Shown: positions 1 to 6,116 of the stretch, in pieces
Layout of the letters: each line of letters opens with the position of its first letter
How positions within the stretch are numbered: the first letter of the stretch is position 1
DNA from: Flammeovirgaceae bacterium UBA2371
GTDB lineage: Bacteria > Bacteroidota > Bacteroidia > Cytophagales > Cyclobacteriaceae
Reading direction: 5' to 3'
Assembly: GCA_002345965.1 (NCBI GenBank)
Contig: DDTF01000066.1
Coordinates: 1-8,026 of the forward strand
DNA length: 8,026 nt
The notes under the pieces: generated by a model
What the model saw: only the letters and a program-made list of their open reading frames with translations
Told to the model about the DNA's origin: nothing
Database searches by the model: none
Program-made: the position numbers and the translations under genes

Positions 1-1
1 T

Positions 2-901
2 TATTACATTTCAGTAGATGCACAAAGCGCTGGTTACATTGGTAGTTTCAGTTTGTGTCTGAGTGATGCGGTAGATTACGATTATTATGAAGGAGCGATC
101 AACATTACAGATACGAACAATTGGTGTTCTTCCGATGCGGCTTATACCACTGTGGGTGGAACATCAGATAAGACAGCAGCTTCCTGCTGGAATACAGGAG
201 GAGCCCCTTTGTACAATCGTTGGTTTAAATTCACAGGACCTGCAACAGGCCTTATCAATGTAACGGTAGATGTGGGAGGGAGTAAAGGAACTCAGAACCG
301 TACCCAAGTTGCTATTTGGCAAGCCAATGGCACCACGCAGGTAGCTTGCAACCGGTATGTATTCAATGGTGATGATGTTGTGGTAGGTGCAGTGGGTTTA
401 ACGCCTGGCGCTACTTATTACATTTCTGTTGATGCGCAGAGCGCAGGGTACATAGGCACATTTACACTTTGCGTTAATAGTACCGTTGACTACGATTATT
501 ATGAGGGCGCCTATGAAATTACTGATTTGAATAACTGGTGTTCTGCGGATGCAGCATTCACCACGGTAGGGGGCACCTCAGACAAGAATGCCGGATCATG
601 TTGGAATACTGGTGGCACACCATTGTACAATCGATGGTTTAAATTTGTAGCCATAAGCACCGTAGCAACAATAACTGTTGACATTGGAGGATCTAAAGGT
701 ACGCAGGGCCGTACACAACTGGCTTTATGGCAATCCAATGGTACTACACAGGTAGCTTGCCAACGTTATGTTGCCAATGGAGACGATGTTACCATTGTAG
801 CACCTGGCCTGACACCGGGAAATACTTACTACATCTCCGTAGATGCTCAAAGCGGAGGCTATGTAGGAAGTTTTACCTTATGTGTCACTAACGTTAATAA
901 T
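2..901 (+). repeat. Tandem 138-residue PPC-like domain repeats (2 full copies plus the tail of a third)
   Basis: Full copies begin with DYDYYEGA at 74 and 488, a 414-nt period; bases 2-73 are the end of an earlier copy. The two full copies are about three quarters identical in protein by eye and differ by a one-residue indel in the middle. Shared landmarks are NNWCS, TTVGGTSDK, SCWNTGG, PLYNRWFKF, GGSKGTQ, NGTTQVAC, NGDD, GLTPG, TYYISVDAQS and FTLCV. The pattern of NRWFKF followed by alternating beta strands and a TYYISVD...GTFTLCV finish resembles bacterial pre-peptidase C-terminal (PPC)-type beta-sandwiches; this assignment is by pattern only. Four cysteines recur at equivalent places in each copy. 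Codons differ at many synonymous sites between copies, so this is not a fresh duplication. More copies probably lie upstream. Confidence 0.9.
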
Positions 902-2869
902 ACCTACTACTCTTTCACCAATGGCAATTGGAACGCACCCGGATCGTGGTCAGCAACAGGACATGGCGGGCCGGCAGAAACCGTGTTCTTCCCTGTAAGT
1001 GGTGACGTAGCCTACATCAGAGGTCATGCCATTACCGTGGGTGCTGCAGCCAATGCAGCGGAAGTAAATATGACCGTGGCTACCGCCAACACCTCGCTGA
1101 CAGTAGACAATGCTACGTTGAATGTGAGCGGAAAGCTCACGATGACAAATCCGGGCAATAATTTTTCAGGCAGTGTAACGGTACAAAATAATGGTTCATT
1201 GTTCATCAATGACAACCTGGTATTAAGCCGTACAGGAGGCAACCAGGCTTTTGGAGTAACCATCAACAATGGTTCTTCACTTACCGTCAATCGGGATCTG
1301 AATTGGAGCAGCACGGGAGGGACAGTGGTGGATAATGTATTTACATTAAATGGAACTGCTAATTTGACGGTGAACCGTGACATCAATCTCACTTCATCAG
1401 GCGGCAGACTGCTACAGTTGGTAGCTAATAACACCTCGAACATTACTGTGGCGCGTGACATCACTTTTACCGCTACTGCTGCAGGACAAGAACAAATTCA
1501 GTTGAATAATTCTGCAAGACTAAGAATTGGGAGAAACTTCGTGAGGGGTGCAACACCCTTTGGTACTTTAATAAGTAATGGCACATCTACGGTTGAATGC
1601 TTTACCAATACGCATTTGCAAACACTGGCAGGAAGTGCCGGGTCAGGCGGAGATTCATTTACCTATAATAACTTGACCATCAATAATACCCGTGTAACCA
1701 CTCCACAGGTAACGCTGGGTGGAGCCGTCACTGTTAATGGTAATCTCACGCTTACGTCTGGTATAGTAAGCACTACGGCCACCAACCTACTTAACTTAAA
1801 AAATACAACAGCAACCACTATAGGAAGTACTGCCAGTTACATTGATGGCCCGATGACTTATGAAGTGGCTACCAGCACAGCCAACACCGTAAGGAATCTG
1901 CCACTCGGCAACAACGGCAGCTATCGCCCTGCGATTTTAACGGTCACTCACAGTGATGCTGCTTCAGTTATTTACACCGCGCAACATTTTATGCAGTCAG
2001 CGGCAGCGCTTGGCTACACATTACCGGGTACCATTGATAAAGTGTCCAGCGTAAGGTATTGGAGGGTGAATCGTTCTGCTGTTGCTAACCTTACCAATGC
2101 GCGCATTACTTTATACTACGGCATTGGTAGCAGCGATGGGGTTACCGATCCGGCCAATCTGCGCGTTGCCAAAACCAATGGTGCGGGCACAGTATGGTTT
2201 GATGCGGGTGGTACTGGTTCGGCAGCGGGTACAGGTACCATTACATCCAACAATTTTACAACTTTCAGCGACATCACCTTGGGAAATGCCACCGGGGGTA
2301 CTAATCCACTTCCCGTTGAATTAAAAAGCTTCGAGGCTTACTATGATGGCAGCGCAGTGCAACTAGTATGGTCTACCGCCTCGGAACTCAACAATGACTT
2401 TTTTACTGTACAGCGCTCGGCAGATGGATATGAATTTACTGAGCTGGCAATTGTGCCGGGTAATGGCACCACCTCAATGCCGCATGAGTACAATGCCGTT
2501 GATATCCATCCCTTACCAGGTACGTCCTACTACAGACTGAAACAAACGGATAAGGATGGTGAATCTTCCTATTCAAAGGTGATAAAAGTGGAGGTAAACA
2601 ATCATGAGAATATAGTGTTTGAGATTTATCCTAATCCTTCTGCGGGTGTAACTACTTATGCCCGAATAGGAGGGCTACAGGAAAATGAATTGGTGACAGT
2701 AACGGTCAGTGATTTGATGGGCAGAATAATTAGCACCCTGGTAAGTGAGGCAGGTACTGAAAAGTACAGAACATTGTCACTTGAAACGGATGGTTTGGCT
2801 CAGGGCACCTACATCGTCACTTTAAAGGGCTCCATCAGCGTGATCAGTAAGAGGCTGATGATCAAATGA
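2..2869 (+). CDS. Large T9SS-sorted surface protein with PPC-like repeats and beta-solenoid (5' truncated)
   Basis: The frame is open from base 2 to the TGA at 2867-2869 (955 visible residues); the true start lies left of the window. The TTG at 53 is internal, because the codons before it encode YYISVDAQSAGYIG, the tail of a repeat seen twice more downstream. Order by nucleotide: tail of a PPC-like repeat (2-73), two full repeats (74-901), a G8-like segment with a GNWNAPGSWS motif (about 902-1030), a beta-solenoid with 26-27 residue coils (core 1193-1579), a beta-sandwich segment with LPLGNNGSYRP and a YWRV motif (about 1898-2290), an FN3-like module beginning LPVELKSF (2306-2605), and a T9SS type A sorting domain (about 2612-2866) with IYPNPSAG, SDLMGRII, GTYIVTL and a basic KRLMIK end. 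Known for the family: such C-terminal domains direct export through T9SS and are usually cleaved with cell-surface attachment. Inferred role: adhesin or structural surface protein. No catalytic motif is seen. Very likely real; the specific function is unknown. Confidence 0.93.
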   Translation, partial: YYISVDAQSAGYIGSFSLCLSDAVDYDYYEGAINITDTNNWCSSDAAYTTVGGTSDKTAASCWNTGGAPLYNRWFKFTGPATGLINVTVDVGGSKGTQNRTQVAIWQANGTTQVACNRYVFNGDDVVVGAVGLTPGATYYISVDAQSAGYIGTFTLCVNSTVDYDYYEGAYEITDLNNWCSADAAFTTVGGTSDKNAGSCWNTGGTPLYNRWFKFVAISTVATITVDIGGSKGTQGRTQLALWQSNGTTQVACQRYVANGDDVTIVAPGLTPGNTYYISVDAQSGGYVGSFTLCVTNVNNTYYSFTNGNWNAPGSWSATGHGGPAETVFFPVSGDVAYIRGHAITVGAAANAAEVNMTVATANTSLTVDNATLNVSGKLTMTNPGNNFSGSVTVQNNGSLFINDNLVLSRTGGNQAFGVTINNGSSLTVNRDLNWSSTGGTVVDNVFTLNGTANLTVNRDINLTSSGGRLLQLVANNTSNITVARDITFTATAAGQEQIQLNNSARLRIGRNFVRGATPFGTLISNGTSTVECFTNTHLQTLAGSAGSGGDSFTYNNLTINNTRVTTPQVTLGGAVTVNGNLTLTSGIVSTTATNLLNLKNTTATTIGSTASYIDGPMTYEVATSTANTVRNLPLGNNGSYRPAILTVTHSDAASVIYTAQHFMQSAAALGYTLPGTIDKVSSVRYWRVNRSAVANLTNARITLYYGIGSSDGVTDPANLRVAKTNGAGTVWFDAGGTGSAAGTGTITSNNFTTFSDITLGNATGGTNPLPVELKSFEAYYDGSAVQLVWSTASELNNDFFTVQRSADGYEFTELAIVPGNGTTSMPHEYNAVDIHPLPGTSYYRLKQTDKDGESSYSKVIKVEVNNHENIVFEIYPNPSAGVTTYARIGGLQENELVTVTVSDLMGRIISTLVSEAGTEKYRTLSLETDGLAQGTYIVTLKGSISVISKRLMIK
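1193..1579 (+). repeat. Beta-solenoid coil repeats (about 26-27 residues each) within the first surface protein
   Basis: Five consecutive units start at 1193 (GSLFINDNLVL), 1271 (GSSLTVNRDLN), 1352 (GTANLTVNRDIN), 1433 (TSNITVARDIT) and 1511 (SARLRIGRNF), with lengths of 26, 27, 27, 26 and about 23 residues. Each has a small/polar turn, a short hydrophobic strand with a VxRD-like core, then a Ser/Thr/Gly-rich turn and a second strand ending in an Asn-rich turn. This regular spacing and the Asn ladders are typical of right-handed parallel beta-helices in secreted proteins; the fold is an inference. Weaker coils appear to continue on both sides, roughly 1030-1190 and 1640-1870. Confidence 0.7.
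2306..2866 (+). repeat. Shared C-terminal FN3-like/T9SS cassette, copy 1
   Basis: This segment of the first gene aligns end to end with 5571-6113 of the second gene. Matching landmarks are LPVELKSF/LPIELLSF, VQLVWST/VQLKWST, SELNNDFF/SELNNDYF, VQRSADG, SYYRLKQTD, SYSKVIKVE/SFSKIVKIE, then YPNPSAG/FPNPTQG and the YIVTL/YVVTI end. The FN3-like part is better conserved than the sorting domain. It marks the two genes as sharing a C-terminal export cassette, whether by duplication or by domain swapping. Confidence 0.85.
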
Positions 2870-2903
2870 GATTATGATTAACGAAAAAACATTGCAATAG
2901 TAA
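2870..2903 (+). other. Short A-rich spacer between the two surface-protein genes
   Basis: Thirty-four bases separate the TGA of the first gene from the ATG of the second. The spacer is A/T-rich with an AAAAAA run, and has neither a GGAGG-like ribosome site nor a hairpin with a T tract. The spacing and lack of a visible terminator favour co-transcription. Bacteroidota commonly start translation from A-rich leaders without a Shine-Dalgarno sequence. Confidence 0.6.
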
Positions 2904-5900
2904 ATGAACCCGTCATGTAACCCAAAAAGCAGGTGCAGGTTGCTCCTTTTATTTCTTTTTGCTTTAACCTGCTTTTTCAACAGTGATAGTGCAATGGCGC
3001 AAACAGGACCGGGTGGTGTTGGAGATCTTACCTCCAATCGCTTTTGGTATGATGCCAACCGAATTGGTCAAGCCAACAACACTGCATTGGCCACATGGAT
3101 CAATAATGGTGGCAATACCCAAACTGCAGATCAGGCAACTGCTGCCAATCAGCCTCTTTTTCTAACCAACCAGATCAATGGTTTTCCAACCGTGCGCTTT
3201 GATGGTGTAAACGACTATTTAGATATCGCTTCCAATACTGATTTAGATAATGGCGGGCCCTATACCCTCAGAACTTTTTTCCTGGTCGTTAGAACGGGTG
3301 CGAATGTTACCAATCGCCAGGTGATTTTCGAAGAGGGAGGCGGATCACGTGGATTGAACATTTACATCTTTAACGGACAACTTTACTTTGCCGGATGGAA
3401 TTTGGTCAATGATGGTGCCGGCTCTCCCTGGGGTTTTTCTTCCATTAATACGGCAGTCAGTACCAATACCACCTATGTGTTGAGTTATGTTTATAGTGGT
3501 AATAACCTGGGAACGGGAAATATTCAGGGATTTATCAATGGTAATTCCTTTGGTACTATACCCAATGTGGGTTTACTCTACAATCACAATCCTGGTGTAT
3601 TGGGTGCTGAAATTTCCGGGTCCTATTACGAGACAGGTTCGAGTTCCACCAACGGAAAATATTTTGGAGGGGACATCTCAGAGTTCATTCATTATAACAC
3701 CGCTGTAAATATTGCGCAACGCATTATCAATGAAAATTACCTGGCTGCCAAGTATGGTGTTACGCTTTCTGCCAACGACCTGTACACGATGGACACGCCA
3801 GGCAATGGCAACTTTGATCATGAGATGGCAGGTATAGGGCAGGTGGATAATCCTGCCAACAGGCATATCGATGCACAGGGTACTTCCCTTGTTCGTATTT
3901 CCGGTCCTGTAGGATTGGATGATGGTGAATACCTGATGTGGGGGCATAATAATGGTAGTACTTCACTCACGGCCAATTCGGTGGACGTGCCGGGTGCTCA
4001 AGGTGTCAATACACGATACGATAGAATTTGGCGCACTACCATGGTGGGGACATTGACCAGTTATGATGTCAGGTTTTACCTCTCTTGTACACCAGTTGCT
4101 GTAAACAACATTTATCTGTTGGTAGACATCAACGGAGATGGCAATTTTGCAGATGAGACAGTAGGTGGTGGGGGAGTACTGCTGCTGTCTAATATTTCTC
4201 CCGGTGAATACATCAGAACAGGTGTTACTTCCCTTACTACGGGCAGGCGATTTACTTTTGGCTTTGATGGTGGGGCGCCACCGATATTCCTGAGTGCCAC
4301 CGGTCCCGGTGGAATAGGAGATAATTCGGTCAATCGTTTTTGGTTTGATGCCAATGACATTGCACAAGCCAACAACACTACGGTAGCAGGATGGACCAAC
4401 AAAGGAGGCAATACCAACAGCTTGTCGCAGACGGTTGCTGCCAATAGGCCTACTTTTTTAACCAATCAGGTCAATGGTTTTCCCGTTGTGCAGTTTGACG
4501 GTGTGAATGATTTTTTTGATATCAACAACAACACTGATTTGAACAGTGGTGGTCCTTATTCCAACCGTACTTTTGTGACCATGTTTCGTACCGGTGGCAA
4601 TGTAACTGCTCGCCAAACCCTTTATGAAGAAGGCGGAACCGGCCGTGGTATGAACATCTATATTTTCAATGGCAATCTTTACATGGGTGCCTACAATCTC
4701 AATGTAGATGCGTCAGATACCCCCTGGGGATTTGTGTCTCTGAATGCAGCCGTTACTGCCAATACCAATTACATACTTACTTATTTGTACCAAGGCAATA
4801 ATTGTAAAACAGGAACGATACAAATGTACCTTAATGGGACCCTAATAGGGACCCTCAATAATATAGGCAGGTTGTTTGCGCATACAGGTGCGATAGGTAT
4901 CGGAGCTACTAATACAGATACCTACTTTGAAACCGGAGCCAGTTCCGGAACGGGGCAATACTTTACTGGTGCCATCGGTGAGTTGATCATGTACAACTAC
5001 AACATCAACTCAGCACAACGAATAATTATAGAAAATTATCTGGCTGCCAAGTATGCCATTACATTAACTGCCAACGATATCTACACCATGGACAATGCAC
5101 CCGGTAACTATGACTTTCAGGTAGCCGGTATAGGTCGTGTTTCGCTGTTTGAATACGACAACGACTCCAGAGGTCCAGGCATCGTTCATGTCCGCAATCC
5201 ATCCGGGTTAGGCGATAACGAATACTTTATCTGGGGTCACAACAACCTGGCATTGAACTCGACAGGAGTTACGGATTTGCCAGCCGGTGTAGTCGCTCGC
5301 CTCGCGAGAACATGGCGCGCTACAGAAGTGGGGGAAGTGGGCACATTTACCATTTTATTTGATCTCACCGCTGTACCAGGAAGTAAAACGGCAGCTGATT
5401 TTCGCTTGCTGATCGATCGCAATGACGATGGCATTTTTTCAGATGAAACTGTAGGCGGGGGAGGAGTGATCAGCGGTGCCACCGACCTGGGAGGCAATGT
5501 GTTTTCATTTTCTGGTATAGACATCAACAACAGTCAACGGTTTACCATTGGATCTGTCAATTCGTCCACGCCACTGCCCATCGAGTTGCTTTCGTTTACG
5601 GCATTGCGCAGTGGCAGTAAAGTGCAACTGAAATGGTCTACGCTCTCTGAATTGAACAACGACTATTTTTCTGTTCAAAGATCAGCAGATGGTATTGAGT
5701 TTTCTGAATTGTTTACTGTGAACGGTGCGGGTACCACTTCATACGCCAATCATTATGAAGCCATGGATGCGCATCCACTCCGGGGCCACTCTTATTACCG
5801 ATTGAAGCAAACCGACTTTGATGGTACATCCTCCTTTTCAAAAATTGTGAAGATAGAGGCCACTCAACTTTTTGAGTTTAGCGTTTTCCCCAATCCAACG

Positions 5901-6116
5901 CAGGGGCCTACCTTAATTAAACTGGATGGTATTCAGTCAGACGACCATGTGCTGGTAACCGTGCATGATCAATATGGCCGCACGCTACTCAGCTTGTTGG
6001 GCAGGTCGGAACAAGGCATGATACCAATAGATGTACAGGCGCTGCCTGCAGGTGTCTATGTGGTCACCATCAGGGAAGGAGCAAGGGCGGTGAGTCATCG
6101 ACTCCTCAAGCAATAG
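2904..6116 (+). CDS. T9SS-sorted secreted protein with duplicated LamG-like/YLAAKYG modules
   Basis: Complete gene of 1070 residues. The ATG at 2904 is chosen because it gives a full signal peptide: basic N-region to R12, hydrophobic LLLLFLFALTCFF, and a likely cut after AMA (residue 32). The next in-frame ATG (residue 31) would destroy it. An A-rich leader and no clear Shine-Dalgarno precede the start. Module 1 spans about residues 34-456 and module 2 about 466-884. Each opens TGPGG(V/I)GD, has NRFW(Y/F)DAN, NGFP and FDGVND motifs of a LamG/concanavalin-like fold, then ENYLAAKY (277 and 710), an AGIG motif and a DxNxDGxFxDE loop (408-418 and 838-848) that could bind calcium. An FN3-like module (890-~985) and a T9SS type A sorting domain (~990-1070, VFPNPTQG, GVYVVTI, HRLLKQ) follow. 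Export across the outer membrane is well supported; the ligand or role is unknown, with surface adhesion the likeliest guess. It lies 34 nt after the preceding gene, suggesting an operon. Confidence 0.95.
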   Translation: MNPSCNPKSRCRLLLLFLFALTCFFNSDSAMAQTGPGGVGDLTSNRFWYDANRIGQANNTALATWINNGGNTQTADQATAANQPLFLTNQINGFPTVRFDGVNDYLDIASNTDLDNGGPYTLRTFFLVVRTGANVTNRQVIFEEGGGSRGLNIYIFNGQLYFAGWNLVNDGAGSPWGFSSINTAVSTNTTYVLSYVYSGNNLGTGNIQGFINGNSFGTIPNVGLLYNHNPGVLGAEISGSYYETGSSSTNGKYFGGDISEFIHYNTAVNIAQRIINENYLAAKYGVTLSANDLYTMDTPGNGNFDHEMAGIGQVDNPANRHIDAQGTSLVRISGPVGLDDGEYLMWGHNNGSTSLTANSVDVPGAQGVNTRYDRIWRTTMVGTLTSYDVRFYLSCTPVAVNNIYLLVDINGDGNFADETVGGGGVLLLSNISPGEYIRTGVTSLTTGRRFTFGFDGGAPPIFLSATGPGGIGDNSVNRFWFDANDIAQANNTTVAGWTNKGGNTNSLSQTVAANRPTFLTNQVNGFPVVQFDGVNDFFDINNNTDLNSGGPYSNRTFVTMFRTGGNVTARQTLYEEGGTGRGMNIYIFNGNLYMGAYNLNVDASDTPWGFVSLNAAVTANTNYILTYLYQGNNCKTGTIQMYLNGTLIGTLNNIGRLFAHTGAIGIGATNTDTYFETGASSGTGQYFTGAIGELIMYNYNINSAQRIIIENYLAAKYAITLTANDIYTMDNAPGNYDFQVAGIGRVSLFEYDNDSRGPGIVHVRNPSGLGDNEYFIWGHNNLALNSTGVTDLPAGVVARLARTWRATEVGEVGTFTILFDLTAVPGSKTAADFRLLIDRNDDGIFSDETVGGGGVISGATDLGGNVFSFSGIDINNSQRFTIGSVNSSTPLPIELLSFTALRSGSKVQLKWSTLSELNNDYFSVQRSADGIEFSELFTVNGAGTTSYANHYEAMDAHPLRGHSYYRLKQTDFDGTSSFSKIVKIEATQLFEFSVFPNPTQGPTLIKLDGIQSDDHVLVTVHDQYGRTLLSLLGRSEQGMIPIDVQALPAGVYVVTIREGARAVSHRLLKQ
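3003..5561 (+). repeat. Two-copy internal duplication of a ~430-residue module (1296-nt period)
   Basis: The TGPGG start of copy 1 is at 3003 and of copy 2 at 4299, exactly 432 codons apart. The copies end with RFTFG (codon at 4248) and RFTIG (codon at 5538). By eye, more than half of the residues match in the N-terminal LamG-like half and fewer in the C-terminal half, where short indels occur. Landmarks kept in both are NRFW, QANNT, FDGVND, GGPY, NIYIFNG, PWGF, ETG, AQRII, ENYLAAKY, GIG, WGHNN and DETVGGGG. In Bacteroidota surface proteins the stretch around the YLAAKYG motif and the following GIG is a recurrent uncharacterised domain; I believe it corresponds to DUF8202, but could not check. 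Confidence 0.88.
5571..6113 (+). repeat. Shared C-terminal FN3-like/T9SS cassette, copy 2
   Basis: Counterpart of 2306-2866, encoding residues 890-1070 of the second surface protein. It begins PLPIELLSF, keeps SELNNDYFSVQRSADG and YYRLKQTD, and ends with the sorting domain from about residue 990. The upstream halves of the two proteins are unrelated by eye (PPC-like/solenoid versus LamG-like), so only this C-terminal cassette is shared. Confidence 0.85.

Noticed and set aside
74..901. CRISPR or mobile-element origin for the direct repeats
   Set aside because: The repeats are long, contiguous, in frame and protein-coding without spacers, terminal inverted repeats or a transposase.
1024..1464. 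146-codon open frame on the - strand
   Set aside because: Antisense to the beta-solenoid repeats; its length follows from the repetitive Asn/Thr/Val-rich coding strand and it has no features of its own.
53..2869. TTG at 53 as the start of the first gene
   Set aside because: The frame is open upstream to base 2 and encodes the conserved end of another repeat copy, with no signal peptide after the TTG; the gene is simply cut by the window edge.
2934..2974. Lipoprotein signal (cysteine at residue 23) in the second surface protein
   Set aside because: The residues before the Cys (A-L-T) do not fit a lipobox, and a good signal peptidase I site follows at AMA; the T9SS sorting domain also argues against lipidation.
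3678..4465. Several overlapping - strand open frames of 89-134 codons
   Set aside because: They overlap one another in different frames opposite a well-supported coding sequence with conserved modules, and show no domain, signal peptide or leader.
6092..6104. Inverted repeat GAGTC-ATC-GACTC near the convergent stops as a terminator
   Set aside because: The stem is only 5 bp with no T tract on either side and it lies within codons of the surface-protein gene; too weak to call.
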